Source: Phoronis australis (taxonomy: Eukaryota > Phoronida > Phoronidae). Taken from it: DNA of 64,000 nucleotides. Within the stretch, counting starts at the first letter, position 1. Each line of letters begins with the position of its first letter. The translations under genes were made by a program, and so were the position numbers. Below, piece after piece: positions 21,509-34,535 of the stretch. The stretch lies in contig NMRA01000814.1 in the NCBI GenBank assembly GCA_002633005.1, positions 7,515 through 71,514 of the forward strand. Direction: 5' to 3'. The notes below the pieces were generated by a model that did not search any database, was not told the DNA's origin, and saw only the letters and a program-made list of their open reading frames with translations.

Positions 21509-22250
21509 AAAGTAATGTCCACCTTTTTGTCTACTTCTGTTTGAAAATTTTCCACCAGAAAGAATTTTATTAAAAATCTTGCACAAAAAGTATTTATTTT
21601 TTTCTCTTAAACGACTAAAGAACTCAATCGGTATTCCATCTTCACCTGGACTTTTCCCATTTTTCATATTTGCTACTACCAAAATCTATTTCTCCGTGAT
21701 GTCCCGTTTTAAGTACAGTAGCTCTTTCAACTACGGAAAAAGTGACATAAAGCAAAATCCTCTAACAAATCTGCAACCTGTTGGTCAAATACAAAATCGC
21801 TAGTTTCACATTCAGCATTCAACAAAGTACTAAAGTATTCAATCCACTCGTTGTTTTCACCCTCGAGATGACTTCTGCGTATTGTTTTTTATCACTTGCC
21901 AGAACGTATTCGAGTCGTTTGATTCTCATGCTTCAGTGACATTTTCACGAGTTTCTTGTCTATATTTCCTTTTTCAAATCTTCACGATTTTCTAAGTTCT
22001 TTCTTGATATATATTTCGTTCAATAAAATTCACAACCTCACTAAATAATTTTTCTAAGCTCCGAATGGCATTGTTTGTAACTCAATCCAATGCCATGGTT
22101 TTACCGGGGATACAATATAATCACTTGAAATGAAATTGTTAAATTCACTCTTCCTATTCTCGTTCCAAAAATTCCTTGCATATTTGTCATAATTGTCAAA
22201 ATCGCTTTCAGGTAATTGTTACGAAATATCCAGTTCACATCTGATTGGAA
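21494..22250 (-). pseudogene. LINE reverse transcriptase, N-terminal part (inverted)
   Basis: On the minus strand MKNGKSPGEDGIPIEFF matches the first conserved RT block of L1/Tx1-type elements, followed by LCKIFNKIL. Fragments of open frame continue to about 22250 with damage. It is inverted relative to the plus-strand RT piece at 20766-21250. The order is not that of simple twin priming, so two insertions or a later rearrangement are likely. Confidence 0.65.
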
Positions 22251-22859
22251 AGTGTTTTCCATAATCAATGTATATTACTTCAAACGATGATTCATTGCAA
22301 CAAAGTTTGTTATCGACTACCACATTGTCATGTTTTTCCCCGTGTGTGGGTGGGCGCAGGTTGTTACAGACCGGTGCTAATAGCTTTCGGTGCGACGATT
22401 GACTGAAGACTGGTTCGAGTTAATCCTTTATTAATCTCGACCGTATGTTCACAAGCCTACTCAAACAAAACGTCCGAGTACGTAATGTCTGTTTATGCTC
22501 CAGCCAGTGCTGCGAAGCCTTGACTAATGCTGATGAACTTCTGAGACACCGTTCAGCAACTGTTACACTCGTCGATTCAATAACTTGTTGTCTCTATATC
22601 AGGCTCTCTATTGACTATCGCTGTAACTGCAACTCAACTGTAATTCTCCTGATTAACTTTCTTGAACTGACTTGATTTCTGGCTTGATCTGACTAACACA
22701 AACCCGTGGTTGTGTATTAATAGCTTAATGCATTGTTCTAGAACTTTTCATCAATTCAAGCACATTCTAGAACTTTCCTGAATCTACCCGACCATCCTAC
22801 AAACATACACCAGTCTCTAGAATATTCCAGACTGCATTAATCACTGCCATGCTAGAGTC

Positions 22860-22990
22860 TTCTAGAAAGCTCCACGTTATTCTGCAGTAAACAAATTACA
22901 TCATCACTACTAAACTCAGTCTACTAGAAAGTTCCATACTATTCTGTAGTAAACAAATTACATCATCATTGTACTTAACTCAGTGGTCAT
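22860..22990. repeat. Tandem duplication, about 68 bp
   Basis: Two copies of a unit with TCTAGAAAG, TATTCTGCAGTAAACAAATT and ACATCATCA. The preceding sequence (22362-22850) is also rich in TCTAGAA motifs and may be part of an unrecognised repeat. Confidence 0.7.
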
Positions 22991-25340
22991 GCCAATCAAA
23001 CAGAATAACAAAATAAAACTAGAAAGATTAATGTCACAGCGTGACAATAATGGACTCTGTGCGTGGGTGTTACTAGAATTGTGAAAAATGTGTTTAATGC
23101 TGAGAATCACAGTTGTCTAACAATTGACTCATCAGAATACTTGGTGAATGAAAAGGTCAAATTTTCAGAAGAAAAATGCACTTAATGACCCCATGTTTGC
23201 ATTAAATGACCTGAAACTTTGAATTCCGAATTGAATTACCTGTGCCAATCAGACCTGTAAATTTGAAGTGTCTAGCTCAAAATCTTAGTTTGAACCTAAT
23301 GACCTTTGACTTGTTTAACCTGATTGGATGACTCGATTAATTAGAAAAGAAATTTTTTAAATTGTCTTACTGAATTATACCTGTGTACCGAATTTGAAAA
23401 GAATAGCTTTTAAAATAAAGGAGTAGCATTTTGAAAATTACATGACCTTTGCACTAAATGACCTCTTCCGGTGCAATATGGAATATGATTATAAAAAAAA
23501 ATCAGAATTTAAGTACTTTTAAAAATGATATGCTGAATATGAAGAACGTAGCTGCACCCAATTTGGAGTTATTAAGCCTCAAAGTTGGTCGGAAGAAGAA
23601 TAAGAAGAACTAGAAAGATGGACTCTGGGCATGCATATCAAAGGAAATGTTATGGGAAGTTACTGACAGCAACCCGTTTATGAATTTGAAAATAAATTCT
23701 TCAAAATTGTAGGAAAAATTACATGTTAATATTTTGATGACCCTTCCACTAATTGACCTCTTTCGGTGCTTTAAGAGCCCCAGATGAGGGAATAATTGTA
23801 AACTCGATTAAAAGTGTGGTAAATGCTAAGAATCCTAAATGTTTTACTTAAGCACTTCCGAATACAACATGAATGAATTGGCTAAACTTTCAGAAGAAAA
23901 ATGCACCTAATGAACCCATGGTTGCACTAAATGACCTGAAACGTTGAATTTCGAACTGAATTAGACGTACCATTCAGACCTGTTAATCTGAAGTGTCTAG
24001 CTCAAAATTTTATTTTGCACTCAATGACCTTTGACCTATTTTATCTGATTGGATGGCCCGATTGCTTAGAAAAGTAATTTTTTAAAATTATCATGTTAAC
24101 TTATACCTGTGCACCGAATTTGAAAAAGATAGCTTTAAAACTAAACGAGGAGTAGCATTTTGAAAATTATATGTCCTTTGCACCAAACGAACTCTTACGG
24201 TGCAATATGGATTATGATTATATAACGAATGAAAATTTATGTACTGCCAAAAATCACCTGCAGAATTTAAAGAACATACCTCTAACCATTTGGAGTTAAT
24301 TAAGCCTCAAAGTTGGCCGGAAGAAGAATAAGAATATGAACTAGAAAGATTATTCTCACAGTGTGACAATAATGGACTCTGCGCGTGTGCATTACTGGAA
24401 TTGTTTTGGGAAGTTACTGACAGCAACCCGTTTACCAATTTCAAAAGGAATTCCTTAAAATTGTAGGAAAAATTGGATGTTAATAATTTGATGACCTTTC
24501 CACTAATTGACCTCTTCCGGTGTATTATGAGCCCCGAATTAGAATTCGAACTCAATTGCACTTAGTAAACAGATACGTAATTCTGGAGTCTCTAGCTCAA
24601 AATTTTAGTTTGCACTCAATGACCTTTGACCTATTTTTTCCGATTGGTTAGGCCTATTGCGAAGTAAAATAGGGTAATTAATTGGCATGTTGACTAACAT
24701 CAGTGTGCTGAAATTGAAAAGAATTCCTTGAAAAACGTAAGAGAAATAACATTTTGAACGTTACATGAACTTTGCACTAATTGACCTTATCCGGTGCATT
24801 TTAAGCATCTTTAGGAGAATTATTGCAAAGCCCATGGAAAATGTGTTTAACGATGAGAATCACAGTTGTCTAACAGTTGACACATCAAAATACTTGCTGA
24901 TTGAAAAGGTCAAATTTTCAGAAGAAAAATGCACCTAATGACCCCTTGTTTGCACTAAATGACCTGAAACTTTGGATTCCAATTTGATTTACCTGTGGCA
25001 ATCAGACCTGTCAATTTGAAGTGTCTAGCTCAAAATTTTAGTTTGCACCTAATGACCTTTGACCTATTTCACCTGATTGGATGACCCGATTACTTAGAAA
25101 AGTATTTTTTTAAATTGTCATGTTGACTTATACCTGTGCACCGAATTTGAAAAAGATAGCTTTAAAACTGAAGGAGTAGCATTTTGAAAATTATATGACC
25201 TTTGCACCAAACGACCTCTTCTGGTGCAATATGGAATATGATTATATAACCAATCAAAATTTATATACTGTCAAAAGTCATATGCTGAATTTAAAGACCG
25301 TACCTGCACCCAATTTGGAGTTATTAAGCCTCAAAGTTGG
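22990..25340. repeat. Degenerate tandem repeat, GCACTAATGACC type I
   Basis: Units of about 0.7-1.0 kb share an order of landmarks: TTCAGAAGAAAAATGCAC (at about 23165, 23890 and 24915), GACCTTTGACC, GACCTCTTCCGGTGCA and GCCTCAAAGTTGG. A dispersed copy is at 43255-43530. The 13-base motif GCACYTAATGACC recurs many times within each unit, so the unit itself arose from a shorter repeat. There is no coding potential. Confidence 0.75.
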
Positions 25341-25670
25341 TCGGAAGAAGAATAAGAAGAAGAATAAGAAGAAGAAGAAGAATAAAATTGAAGAAAACCC
25401 AGGAACAACAGTACTCTGCGCTTACACGCGCAGAGTAATAAGAAGAATAAGAATAAAATTGAAGAAAACCCAGGAACAACAGTACTCTGCGCTTACATGA
25501 GCAGAGTAATAAAAATAAGAATAAAATTGAAGAAAACCCAGGAACAACAGTAATCTGCGCTTACACGCGCAGAGTAATAAGAATAAGAATAAGAATAAAA
25601 TTGAAGAAAACCTAGGAACAACAGAACTCTGCCCTTGTACGCGCAAAGTAATAATAATAAGAAGAAGAAC
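25340..25670. repeat. Hairpin minisatellite, about 73 bp unit
   Basis: After a GAA/AAT-rich tract come four units, each with AAATTGAAGAAAACCCAGGA and a palindrome CTCTGCGC-TTACAC-GCGCAGAG. A related two-unit array with the same palindrome is at 27100-27200. The long minus-strand open frames here reflect the repeat and are not genes. Confidence 0.85.
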
Positions 25671-25789
25671 AAGAATGCAATTGCGTATGCGCACTTACAA
25701 ATCTTCGCGTGGTGTATGCACATGCATAGTGAAGTATAGGCGCATTACATTGCTTAAAAGAGTATCCTTTGTGTGAAAGCCCCTGGTAA

Positions 25790-28260
25790 CTATGAAAGAG
25801 GAAGGGTAAAAAGTAAGAATATCATCGGAAAACTGCACCAAATGATCCCGCATTTGCACCTAATGACCCCAAGGTTTGAGACTGAATGTCATTTACCAAT
25901 GAAAAGTATATGCCTGTCTATGTAAGGTCTTGCTCAAAGATCATTTTTGCACTTAATGACCTTTGACCCGGAAACTTGGTTCCCTTTATCCGATCTAAAT
26001 TCCACCTAATTTTCGGATGCAGATCTCTGGTGCCTACTTGTAAACAAAGTTTGAAGAGTCTATGTAAAAACCTATGGAAGGAGAAGCAATGTGAGAGGAT
26101 ACACTCCTTGACTCGATTCGAATAAATCCGCTGCATTTTGAGTTACATCCATGTGATCAATAGAAGCTGATCGGCAATTGGTTGAACCACCATGAATTTG
26201 AATGCTCTCCCTAATGCATCATTTAAGTACCAGCTGATTAAAGATTTAACTGAAAATTGCACTTAATAACCCCAAACTTGCACCTAGTGACCCTCAAGTT
26301 CTTTTATGCATGGTAAGTCATATGCATAATTATGAACGGTCTAGCTCAATAATCACTTTGCACTTAATGACCTTTGACCCGGAAACCCGGTTCCCTTTTT
26401 CCGATTGGAATTCTAAATAAATTTCGGATGCAGATCTCTAGTGCCTACTTGTAAACAAAACTTGAAGAGTCTCTCAAAAAAACTATAGAAGGACAATCAA
26501 TTTGACGGAATGAACTTCTTGACCCATTTCGGGTCAATCCGGTGCATTTTGCGTCAAATCCATGTGATGAATAGCATTTGATCGGCGATTGGTTGAACCA
26601 CCATGAATTTGAACGCTCTCCCTAACCGATCAATTAAGTACATGCTGACTGGAAAAGTGCACTAAGTGACCCCTAAGTTGCACCTAGTGACCCCAAATTT
26701 TGCGAATGAAATTTTCTGATGAATGGTAATCATATGCATGATTATGAAAGATCTAAGTCAAAAATCACTTTTGCACTAAATGACCTTTGACCCGGAAACT
26801 CAGTTCCCTTTATCCGATTGGAAATCCAAGTAAATTTTGGATGCACTTCCTTAGTCGCTACTACTTTACAAAACTCAGAGTCTATCTAAAAACCTCTAGA
26901 AGAAGAAGCATTTTAAAGGAATGGACTCCTTGACCTGTTTCGGATCAATCCGGTGCATTTTGGGTGAAAATATTACAATCAATAAAAATCATTCCATTAT
27001 CGTATCAACCACAGTGAATATGATTGTTGTTAACGAATCGATGTAAGAGTAATAACAATCTTAAAAGGAAGGAAGAATCAGAAGAATAAGAATAAGAAGA
27101 TAAAATACGCAGAACAGTAAAACTGCGCTTGCACGCGCAGAGTAATAAGAAGATAAAATACGTAGAACAGTGAAACTCTGCGCTTGAACGCGCAGCGTAC
27201 TAATAATAAATAGAGCGCAATTGCGTATGCGCACTTACAACTCTGCGCGTGGTGTATGTACATGCATAGTGGAGTATACGCGCATTACATTGCATAAAAG
27301 TTGCAACCTTTGTATGAAAGAGAGCGATGTCCCTGTTAACTATGAAAGAGCAAGAGTGAAAAGTAAGAATATCAACGGAAAATTTCCCCAAATGACCCCA
27401 CAGTTGCACCTAATGACCCCAAAGTTTGTAACTGAATTTCCTTTACGAATGAAAAGTATATACGCGATTAGGTAAGCTCTAGCTCAAAAGTCGGTTTTGC
27501 ACTTAACGACCTTTGACACGGAAACTCGGTTCCCTTTATCCGATTTAAATTCCACGCAAATTTCGGATGCACTTCTCTACTGTCTGCTTGTTATCCAAAT
27601 TCGGAGAGTCTATCTAAAAACCTGTCCAAGAAAAAGCAATTTGATGGAATGCACTCTTTAACACATTTCGAGTCAATTTGCTGCATTTTGACTCAAATCC
27701 ATGTGATCAATTGAATTTGATCGGCAATTGGTTGAACCACCTTGAATTTGAACGTTCTGCCTAATGCATCATTTAAGTACAAGCTGATTGAAATAGTCTT
27801 TAATTTAACAGAAACCTGCACTTAATGATCCCAAAGTTGCACCTAGTGATCCCAAAGTTTGTGACTGAACTTCCTTTATCAGTGGTAATCACATGCTTGA
27901 TTAAGAAAGGTGTAGCTCAAAAATCACTTTTGCACTTAATGACCATTGACCCGGAAATTCAGTTCCCTTCATCCGATTGTAATTCCAAGTAAATTTCGGA
28001 TGCACTTCTGTAGTGCCTGCTTGTTTTCAAATTTGGAGAGTCTATCTAAAAATCGGTCCATGAACAAGCAATTCGATGAAATGCACTCCTTGACCCATTT
28101 CAGGTCAATCTGGTGCATTTTGAGTCAAATCCATGTGATCAATAGAATCTGATCGGCAATTGGATGAAGAACCATGAATTTGAACGTTCTGCCTAATGCA
28201 TCATTTAAGTACAAGCTGATTGAAAAAGTCTTAAATTAAAAAGAAAACTGCACAATCGCA
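25790..28260. repeat. Degenerate tandem repeat, type II
   Basis: Units of about 420 bp carry, in order, AATGACCTTTGACCCGGAAA, TCGGATGCA, CTTGTAAACAAA, GGTCAATCCGGTGCATTTTG and GATCGGCAATTGGTTGAACC. Copies of GACCTTTGACCCGGAAA start near 25960, 26365 and 26785, with related ones near 27510 and 27940. The shared AATGACC core links it to the type I units. Confidence 0.75.
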
Positions 28261-28354
28261 ATTCTTGAATCTAAAACGGTTCGTTTTTAAAACAGGGGCA
28301 ACATTTGGAGTTCGGAGGTATTTCACTTCAGAGTTCAGACAACGACTTACGGGA

Positions 28355-28606
28355 CTGGATGTGACTCTCTCACTTGGTGAAGACTAGCAGTGATAGGGTC
28401 CTACAATATTTAGGAAGACTGGATATGACTCTCTCATATTGTGAAGACTAGCAGGTAACCTACAACATTTAGGAACACTGGATGTGATTCTCTCACTTGG
28501 TGAAGACTAGCAGTGATAGGGTACCCTACAACATTTAGGAAGACCGGATGTGACTCTCTCACTTTGTGAAGATTAGCAGGGAAAGGGCAACCTACAACAT
28601 TTAGTT
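28355..28606. repeat. Minisatellite, about 65 bp unit, four copies
   Basis: Each unit has GGATGTGACTCTCTCACTT, GTGAAGACTAGCAG and CCTACAACATTTAGGAAGA. The units differ by small internal gaps. Confidence 0.85.
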
Positions 28607-28989
28607 GTGATCTGGCCATGCGCGTGTTTCCGATGCGATGGATGAGATTGAAGAGCTCTGGATAAACTTTCCAGTGGCGCTGTGAAGTGATGGATTTGAT
28701 GAATTACATCGTGGTTGATAATTCATCAGTATTCCTACTTCACATACTTCGCAAACTGCAAGTACGCATTCATTTTCTGTATTCATAAGAAATGCTTTGG
28801 AGCCCACATTCACATCTGAGTAACAAACCCAAACAGTTAAAGTTGATTAATATTCGAGTTTTGTTTTCAATATCATGGCTACGTACGCCATAGCGTCTGA
28901 ACCGGCTGTTCTCATTTCCCTAATCGCGACTTTTAAGTAACCTGACAAAATTTCTTCATAATATTCTCTAAAACGCGTCTAAAACGGTT

Positions 28990-29420
28990 GTAAACTGAAA
29001 AAAAAATCTTCAAGTCTTTCTCTGACTAAGTGTTACTGTGCAAGTATGTGATGGAGTATAATCACTTATTGTTTAAAGCACGCACGTCTCGAAAGTTTGG
29101 CAGAGGGCAACGCTCAGTAATCCAGAAAGAGAACTTTGTGGACCACAACGCAACCGAATTTGAGTCCCGCTCTTTGCGAGTAACCGTCATGGCGTCCTCA
29201 TTCCTTGGATTATCCCAACCAATTCCATATAATTTCAGAAAAATGGAGCCGTCAAGTCATCACCTTCTATACAGATTTCCTTTCTGCCAGATTTAGCTGC
29301 TTCGGGGTGCTACAGAAAAGTTTGACGTTTGCAAAATACGGTCAAAAAGTCCACCGTTTAAAAAATTCGAACCACCCTCAGCGCAATGCTGCCTACGGTA
29401 CTATTGCATAAACAGTCATT
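28990..29420. repeat. Dispersed repeat, host of the MITE at 45758
   Basis: It is collinear with 45590-45757 plus 46194-46340, with the MITE at 45758-46193 absent. Shared landmarks are GAAAGTTTGGCAGA, GAGTCCCGCTCTTT/GTGTCCCGTTCTTT and TTCGAACC.CC. It serves as an approximate empty-site reference. Confidence 0.6.
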
Positions 29421-29582
29421 TTTTTATCATAAGTGTGTTTCGAAAAGACGGCTTTGTGAGCGTCTTTATCGAGTCCCTTGTACAATACTTCAGTGGAAAG
29501 TATAGTGCTCGAAAAACTTTTAATTTAGATGTTTTAGAAAAAGGACGGTGAAACTATCTTTTTAACCAGCAAGCAGAATTAG

Positions 29583-29589
29583 GTGTGTG

Positions 29590-29633
<44 letters not shown>

Positions 29634-29642
29634 AGTGTGTGT
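29583..29642. repeat. (TG)n microsatellite
   Basis: About 30 dinucleotides with three interruptions. Confidence 0.95.
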
Positions 29643-32600
29643 CCTTCCGTAATTGTTATTGTTCATTAAAAAGAACGGGTAAGCCGTCTCAAGATTTTGA
29701 TGAAACAGCCATAGAAGAGCAATAATGCCCAACAGATGGTGACACTGTCTTTAGGGACCATAGTCCGATTGTACACAACTTGGTCGGATCTCACTCGTTT
29801 TCCCGTAATAGAGAATTCTATGGTTGGTAGGGTCTATGAAGTAATCTGCAAACAGGTACATCCGGGTTAAAAGAATAACTCTTCCATGTCCTTATGAACA
29901 ATTGTGCGTATCGGAACGGCTTGGATAACAATAAACGTGAACTGAATAACTGAGCTCAGAGTGTCCAGTTATCGTTGTATTTATCCGTTAGATAGAAGGG
30001 TTTATAATGCATAGGTGATGATATGGCTGTGAAATAACTGTGTTATCATCCCGTGAAATACGTCAGAACTACTTGTCCGCATTTTCTTTGGAGAAGATAT
30101 TCGTTATCATTTCCATAGAAAATAACCCTAGCAAAGTTAATAAGAATTTCGGTAGTTCTTGAAACCCATGTTTTATATATCACCTTGGAGTAATGCACAT
30201 AGGGAGTGGAAACTTCAAACCCAACTTTCAACGCTATTGTATTATGCTGCCTCGCTATTCAGGCTCACTCAGCGCACAGGCGCTTGGGTTTATCTGTTCC
30301 ACAGGCGCTTGGGTTTATCGCAAATGACGTCACTCAATAAAATATATAAGAAAACAAAGGTTGGACACTCGAAATCTGTTTGCTCAGAATTTTCTACTCA
30401 AATGTGCATGGAACTCCACGAAACTAGCATCGGACAACTCTTAGAATACTTTCTTTCATTCGATCTCTTCAAATTGCCTTCGAGTGGTGATTTGGCGACA
30501 AAAACGCCAAAAGAATGCCAAAATCACTAGTTCAAGGAAGTGATTCCGTGATGTCATGGCAGACGGTCTTCGCACATCCGGGTTTTTGACGGACGCTCCC
30601 TAGCTAAATCCGAAAGTCTAATTTCGCGCGGCTTTCATCGTCAATCCCTCGACTACTTGATCATGAGAAGCAGAGAGCACTTTATTGCCAAATAAATGTA
30701 ATTACTCACATATTTGTGTCAAATATAAATTATCCTGATACTGTATTGATATGCGAAGTTTTTTGTGTACTGTGATTTCTTATGAAGATTTTACTTTTGG
30801 CCAAAATCATTGAGGTAACTCGTCGGCCACGCGCATTGTAATACTTGCACGGACTGCGTTTCCTGGCCGAGTGTGTGTTGTGCTTCAATCAAAAATGTGC
30901 GTGATGTCAAGATGAGAAACAAGATACGCCAGTTTATGTAATAAAATTCTAACTTAAGGGCTAAAATGAGCCGTCAGTGGAATAAAGTTACAAATAATAA
31001 TTAAAATACTAACTTTAACATTCTCAATTAGTTGAGTTTTTTAGTGGATTAGAATTATTGAATTTGAAATATTGGTTGCTTGCTCAAACTCGAAGTTTCA
31101 CCTACGACAGGCGTACAAGTTTGAAGCACAACTGAAATCCGCCATGTTTACTATTTCATGTCCTTGAATTCAGAGTTTTGAGATTGTTTTGGAAATTTCA
31201 TCGCCAATTCACCACTCACGAAGACAGTTAATGGGATCTAGGAAAGATAAGGCTTCGAAGGTTTATGCAACATCAGACTGAGGGAGGTGCACGCAGATTT
31301 TATTTGGATTTTGGACGGTTGAAGTTGGGAGCATCGGCTTGGCAAAGTTTAAGTGTCCAACCTTTATGTTTCTTATATATGGTTATGAGGGATCTGGAAA
31401 TCCGAGCGCCTGTGACTCAGCGTAATAATCGGATTAATTTTACTCACTGCCAGAAACACAGCTTCGCACACGTCTGTCAGGCATGCGTGTCATCTGTAGT
31501 GTGTGATTTTAATTTATTTCTGTTTCTGTTGACAAAAGACGTTATTACATCCGAAAATTTCAGTTGATCCATTCTTGTTGTTTTATTTACCTATTTGTAA
31601 AATGTAAAAAGTGTTGCATTTTACGTCATTGTTACATTTTATGTTGCTAGGCCTCTCCTAAGATGTAGTTTCTTGGTATGGTCAAAAATGTACCGTGTAC
31701 AGTTTCAACTCCAGACGAAAGGAGTTTCCAGGATCAGGTACAAAGTTTTTATTCTTTTACAGGGCGTTCTTGCATTCTTTTGTTGGCGCTCACAGGTCAT
31801 AAACCAAATGTGTATCCGACGTCACACTTCCCTTGGTAAGCACAACAAAAACAATGACATCGCATTTTGGCAACATTTATTGTATTTCTTCGGGAACAAA
31901 GGACAATAACAATTTTTGACGGAAAATTCAATTTCGGAAGCCAGTTTGATAGAAAAAACACCCGTTTAAGTCCACTATAGTTTGATTTATTTCAGCCAGT
32001 GTTTTATTGCCTTGGAGTCATCGCAAGTGCTCCACAAAAAAGGAGCAAAATGATGCCTAGGGGTTCTGACTTCCACCTTCGTTACGAATGACAATTTCTT
32101 AAAGACATTGTGATGGAAGGAAAAAGGCACGTCAGGTTGGCAGATTTTGAGTGCAACAGCAAAAGAGCGCCTTTAAGAAGGGCGGCGCGACAATAGTTTA
32201 AAAAGTAGCGACATAGTAACGTGTTTGAAACAGCTTACAAGCTGAAAGAAATATCATTGTTCCTGTGAGGTCAAACCCTCTGAAACAGTGATGGTAACAA
32301 CAGATCAAACCGTGACGTGTATATGTGAAAATGGGAGGCCTAGCTGGGGAAATAAGAATTATTTTGACACTCTGAAACGATATGATCGTTTTTCTCAAAC
32401 GGGGTCTAGGTCGACAGTTTAAAGGAACAACAGTCCGAATAAAGCTGACTGTAGGCCTTTCGGAATACTAAAACATGCACTTACTCTTTCTATTATCTTT
32501 TAAGATAAAATATCAATTAGAATTGCTATTTGGTCAATGTTCGTTAGTCCGAACCATATATAAATAAAGACAGAGATTGGGCATTCTAATGAACGCGAAG

Positions 32601-32860
32601 TCACGTGTCTCATGAGGCGCCATTTTTGTTGCAGCTCGCTGTCAACAACACGCGCGGTTGTAGGCAGGTGAGGGAATTTGGTATATTAACCCTTTTGCTA
32701 CATCGCATAAAAATCGCACATTAAACATCGCTGACTTCGACGTTGGCCGTTTTTGTTCCGTACAACCAACTTTCAGTGAAACCTAGTTCAAATTACTCAG
32801 TTAAATCACCGTGTTCTAAGAATATTGGGGCCCATTACACAAAAAATGTTGCCTGATTTG
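29643..32860. other. No gene confidently recognised
   Basis: AT-rich sequence. A 20 bp direct duplication (CACAGGCGCTTGGGTTTATC) is at 30275-30315. Open frames at 30159-30530, 31265-31567 and 31673-31909 have no recognisable domain or clear splice context. At about 32595-32660 there is a CACGTGTCTCATGAGGCGCC stretch that resembles a promoter, but no gene could be tied to it. Confidence 0.4.
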
Positions 32861-32944
32861 TATGTCCGCTATCTCTCCATGGGAGACTAGCCGAGATATA
32901 CAACAGGTGTCATGCTATATGAGTGGTGAAGACTTCTGTCGTCT

Positions 32945-34252
32945 TTCCTGAGATACAGAGGCACATGCAAAAGGTACCCGCTCATCCAAAACCTTTACGA
33001 CAAACAGATGGCGCTGGATGCAATCATGCTTTACTAACAGGTAGCGCTGCTCACAGTCATTTGACATTTTTGTTTGAACTGAATCTTGGCCCAGCACAGC
33101 TGCTCACGTCACATCGCCGTTGTGACATGATGAGCTCAATTCTTCACTCTTTGTTTATACTGTCAGCTGTTATTAATCATGGCCACCAATATGTTTATAG
33201 TGCATGGTTCAGTTCGTTAAATAGATATTATCTAAGTTGAAACCACTCTCTTTTGCCTTAGTGTTGATAGAACATAAAATATTACAGACGTTTCCACTTG
33301 GTGAACTATCAGCTGCTGTGCCACGGCCAGTCCGGTCTGCTGGACTGTTGTTGGCTAACACTAGACACTGAATGAAAAAGAAAATATCGCAAGAGAATAA
33401 AACCTAACATGTATATCACCATGTATAATTCAAGCATAATTTAAAAAATATAGTGGTTATATGTCAACCTAATTAAAATTATGGTTGTTGAGTGCTTGCC
33501 AAAATCATCTCGCCGGGCGGAAAAGTCACGTGGCCGGGCCCGGTTTAGTAGCCACCTTAAAAGCTGGTGTGGTGGCAACAGGCTCATGCTTCCCAAAGGA
33601 TTGCAACATTGTAGGCTGCAAATTGTAAGATAAATTTCACCCCACACACTTAGGTTTAGTTTGGCACAAACTTCTGACAGAAAAATACCCGAAAGAATGT
33701 TTAATGTCAACACTGGGGGAATTATGTAACAGCTAAAGGTGAATTATCAAAGCTTTTTATGCATTTTTGACCGAAAGGGTTAATTTTGGCATAGTGAAAT
33801 GATTTATTATATGGAGTTTATCGGGTGAACGTTCAAGTACTGACCAATAAGTTCGCTCAAGAACTTGACGATTGAAGAACAAAAATCGGTTTATTTGACC
33901 AACTGATATGTCGCCTCACCATGTCGGTGGTCACAGTGACGTTCATTGAATATATATTTTACCCCAGCGTTTAGGCCAACGGAGCAACCACAAAGCGTAG
34001 ATTATTTGACCACTTTCATCTTAATTATATGTTATAAATAGTTATTACAAAAGGGCCGGGTTTTAAACATGGAATGTCGGACACAAAGATTTCTTTTCCA
34101 CACAAATTCGCCACTCATCAGGACATACACTGTCTGGCAGTCTTATTTGAGATCCTTAGCGATAAAATGACACGTGATTGATGAGAAGCGCCATCTGTTT
34201 GCCGTAAAGGTTTTGGATGAGCGGGTACCTTTTGCGAGGCACATGTCTCGGT
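32945..34252. mobile_element. Sequence flanked by 80 bp inverted repeats
   Basis: 32955-33030 and 34176-34250 are reverse complements (CAAAAGGTACCCGCTCATCC; ACCTTTACGRCAAACAGATGG) and enclose 1.15 kb without a recognised gene. A related segment (TGTCCGCTATCTC, GGGAGACTAGCCGAGATA) lies just outside at 32868-32915 and again at 35905-35955. This suggests a mobile family, but no target duplication was resolved. Confidence 0.5.
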
Positions 34253-34535
34253 TGGACAGGGACAGTTATCTGTTTTGCAACCAGTTGAATTTAACAGGCA
34301 CCCCCAGGGGTCCGACCTCAGTCTGTTGCTATTCCTATGTCAACGACTTTCCAATTCACCCAAGAGACAAAGTCCAGATATTCCATTTCGCAGACGATCT
34401 CGGGTTCTGGTTAAGTGACAAACAAGAGACAGGTGTCTACAGCACGCCTCCAGCGGGCACTGTCAAAACTGGAGGACAGGTGCTCCATCTGGCGCATCAA
34501 ACTCAGTGTCGCAAAATCACACGGGGCGAGAGGTA
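34240..34535 (+). pseudogene. LINE RT fragment, copy 1
   Basis: It encodes the RT blocks SYVNDFPIHPRDK and FADDLGFWLSD, then LSKLEDRCSIWRIKLSVAKS. The FADDL box, and the same blocks in the copy at 36700-36830, identify a CR1/Jockey-like RT. It is joined directly to a LINE endonuclease segment at 34535, head to tail. Confidence 0.75.

Noticed and set aside
20766-22250. Twin-primed LINE insertion
   Set aside because: In twin priming the inverted 5' part should lie upstream of the 3' part; here it lies downstream, so the order does not fit.
22362-23046. Possible solo LTR from TGTTACAG to GTGACA
   Set aside because: The right end, CTAGAAAGATTA..GTGACAATAATGG, also occurs at 24340 as part of the satellite unit, so it is not an LTR end.
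25422-25723. Hydrophobic minus-strand frames resembling membrane proteins
   Set aside because: They are the complement of GAA/AAT-rich tandem repeats with hairpins; the Phe/Leu/Tyr content is a composition effect.
30159-30530. 123-codon open frame
   Set aside because: Includes a 20 bp duplication, has no recognisable domain and no promoter or splice evidence.
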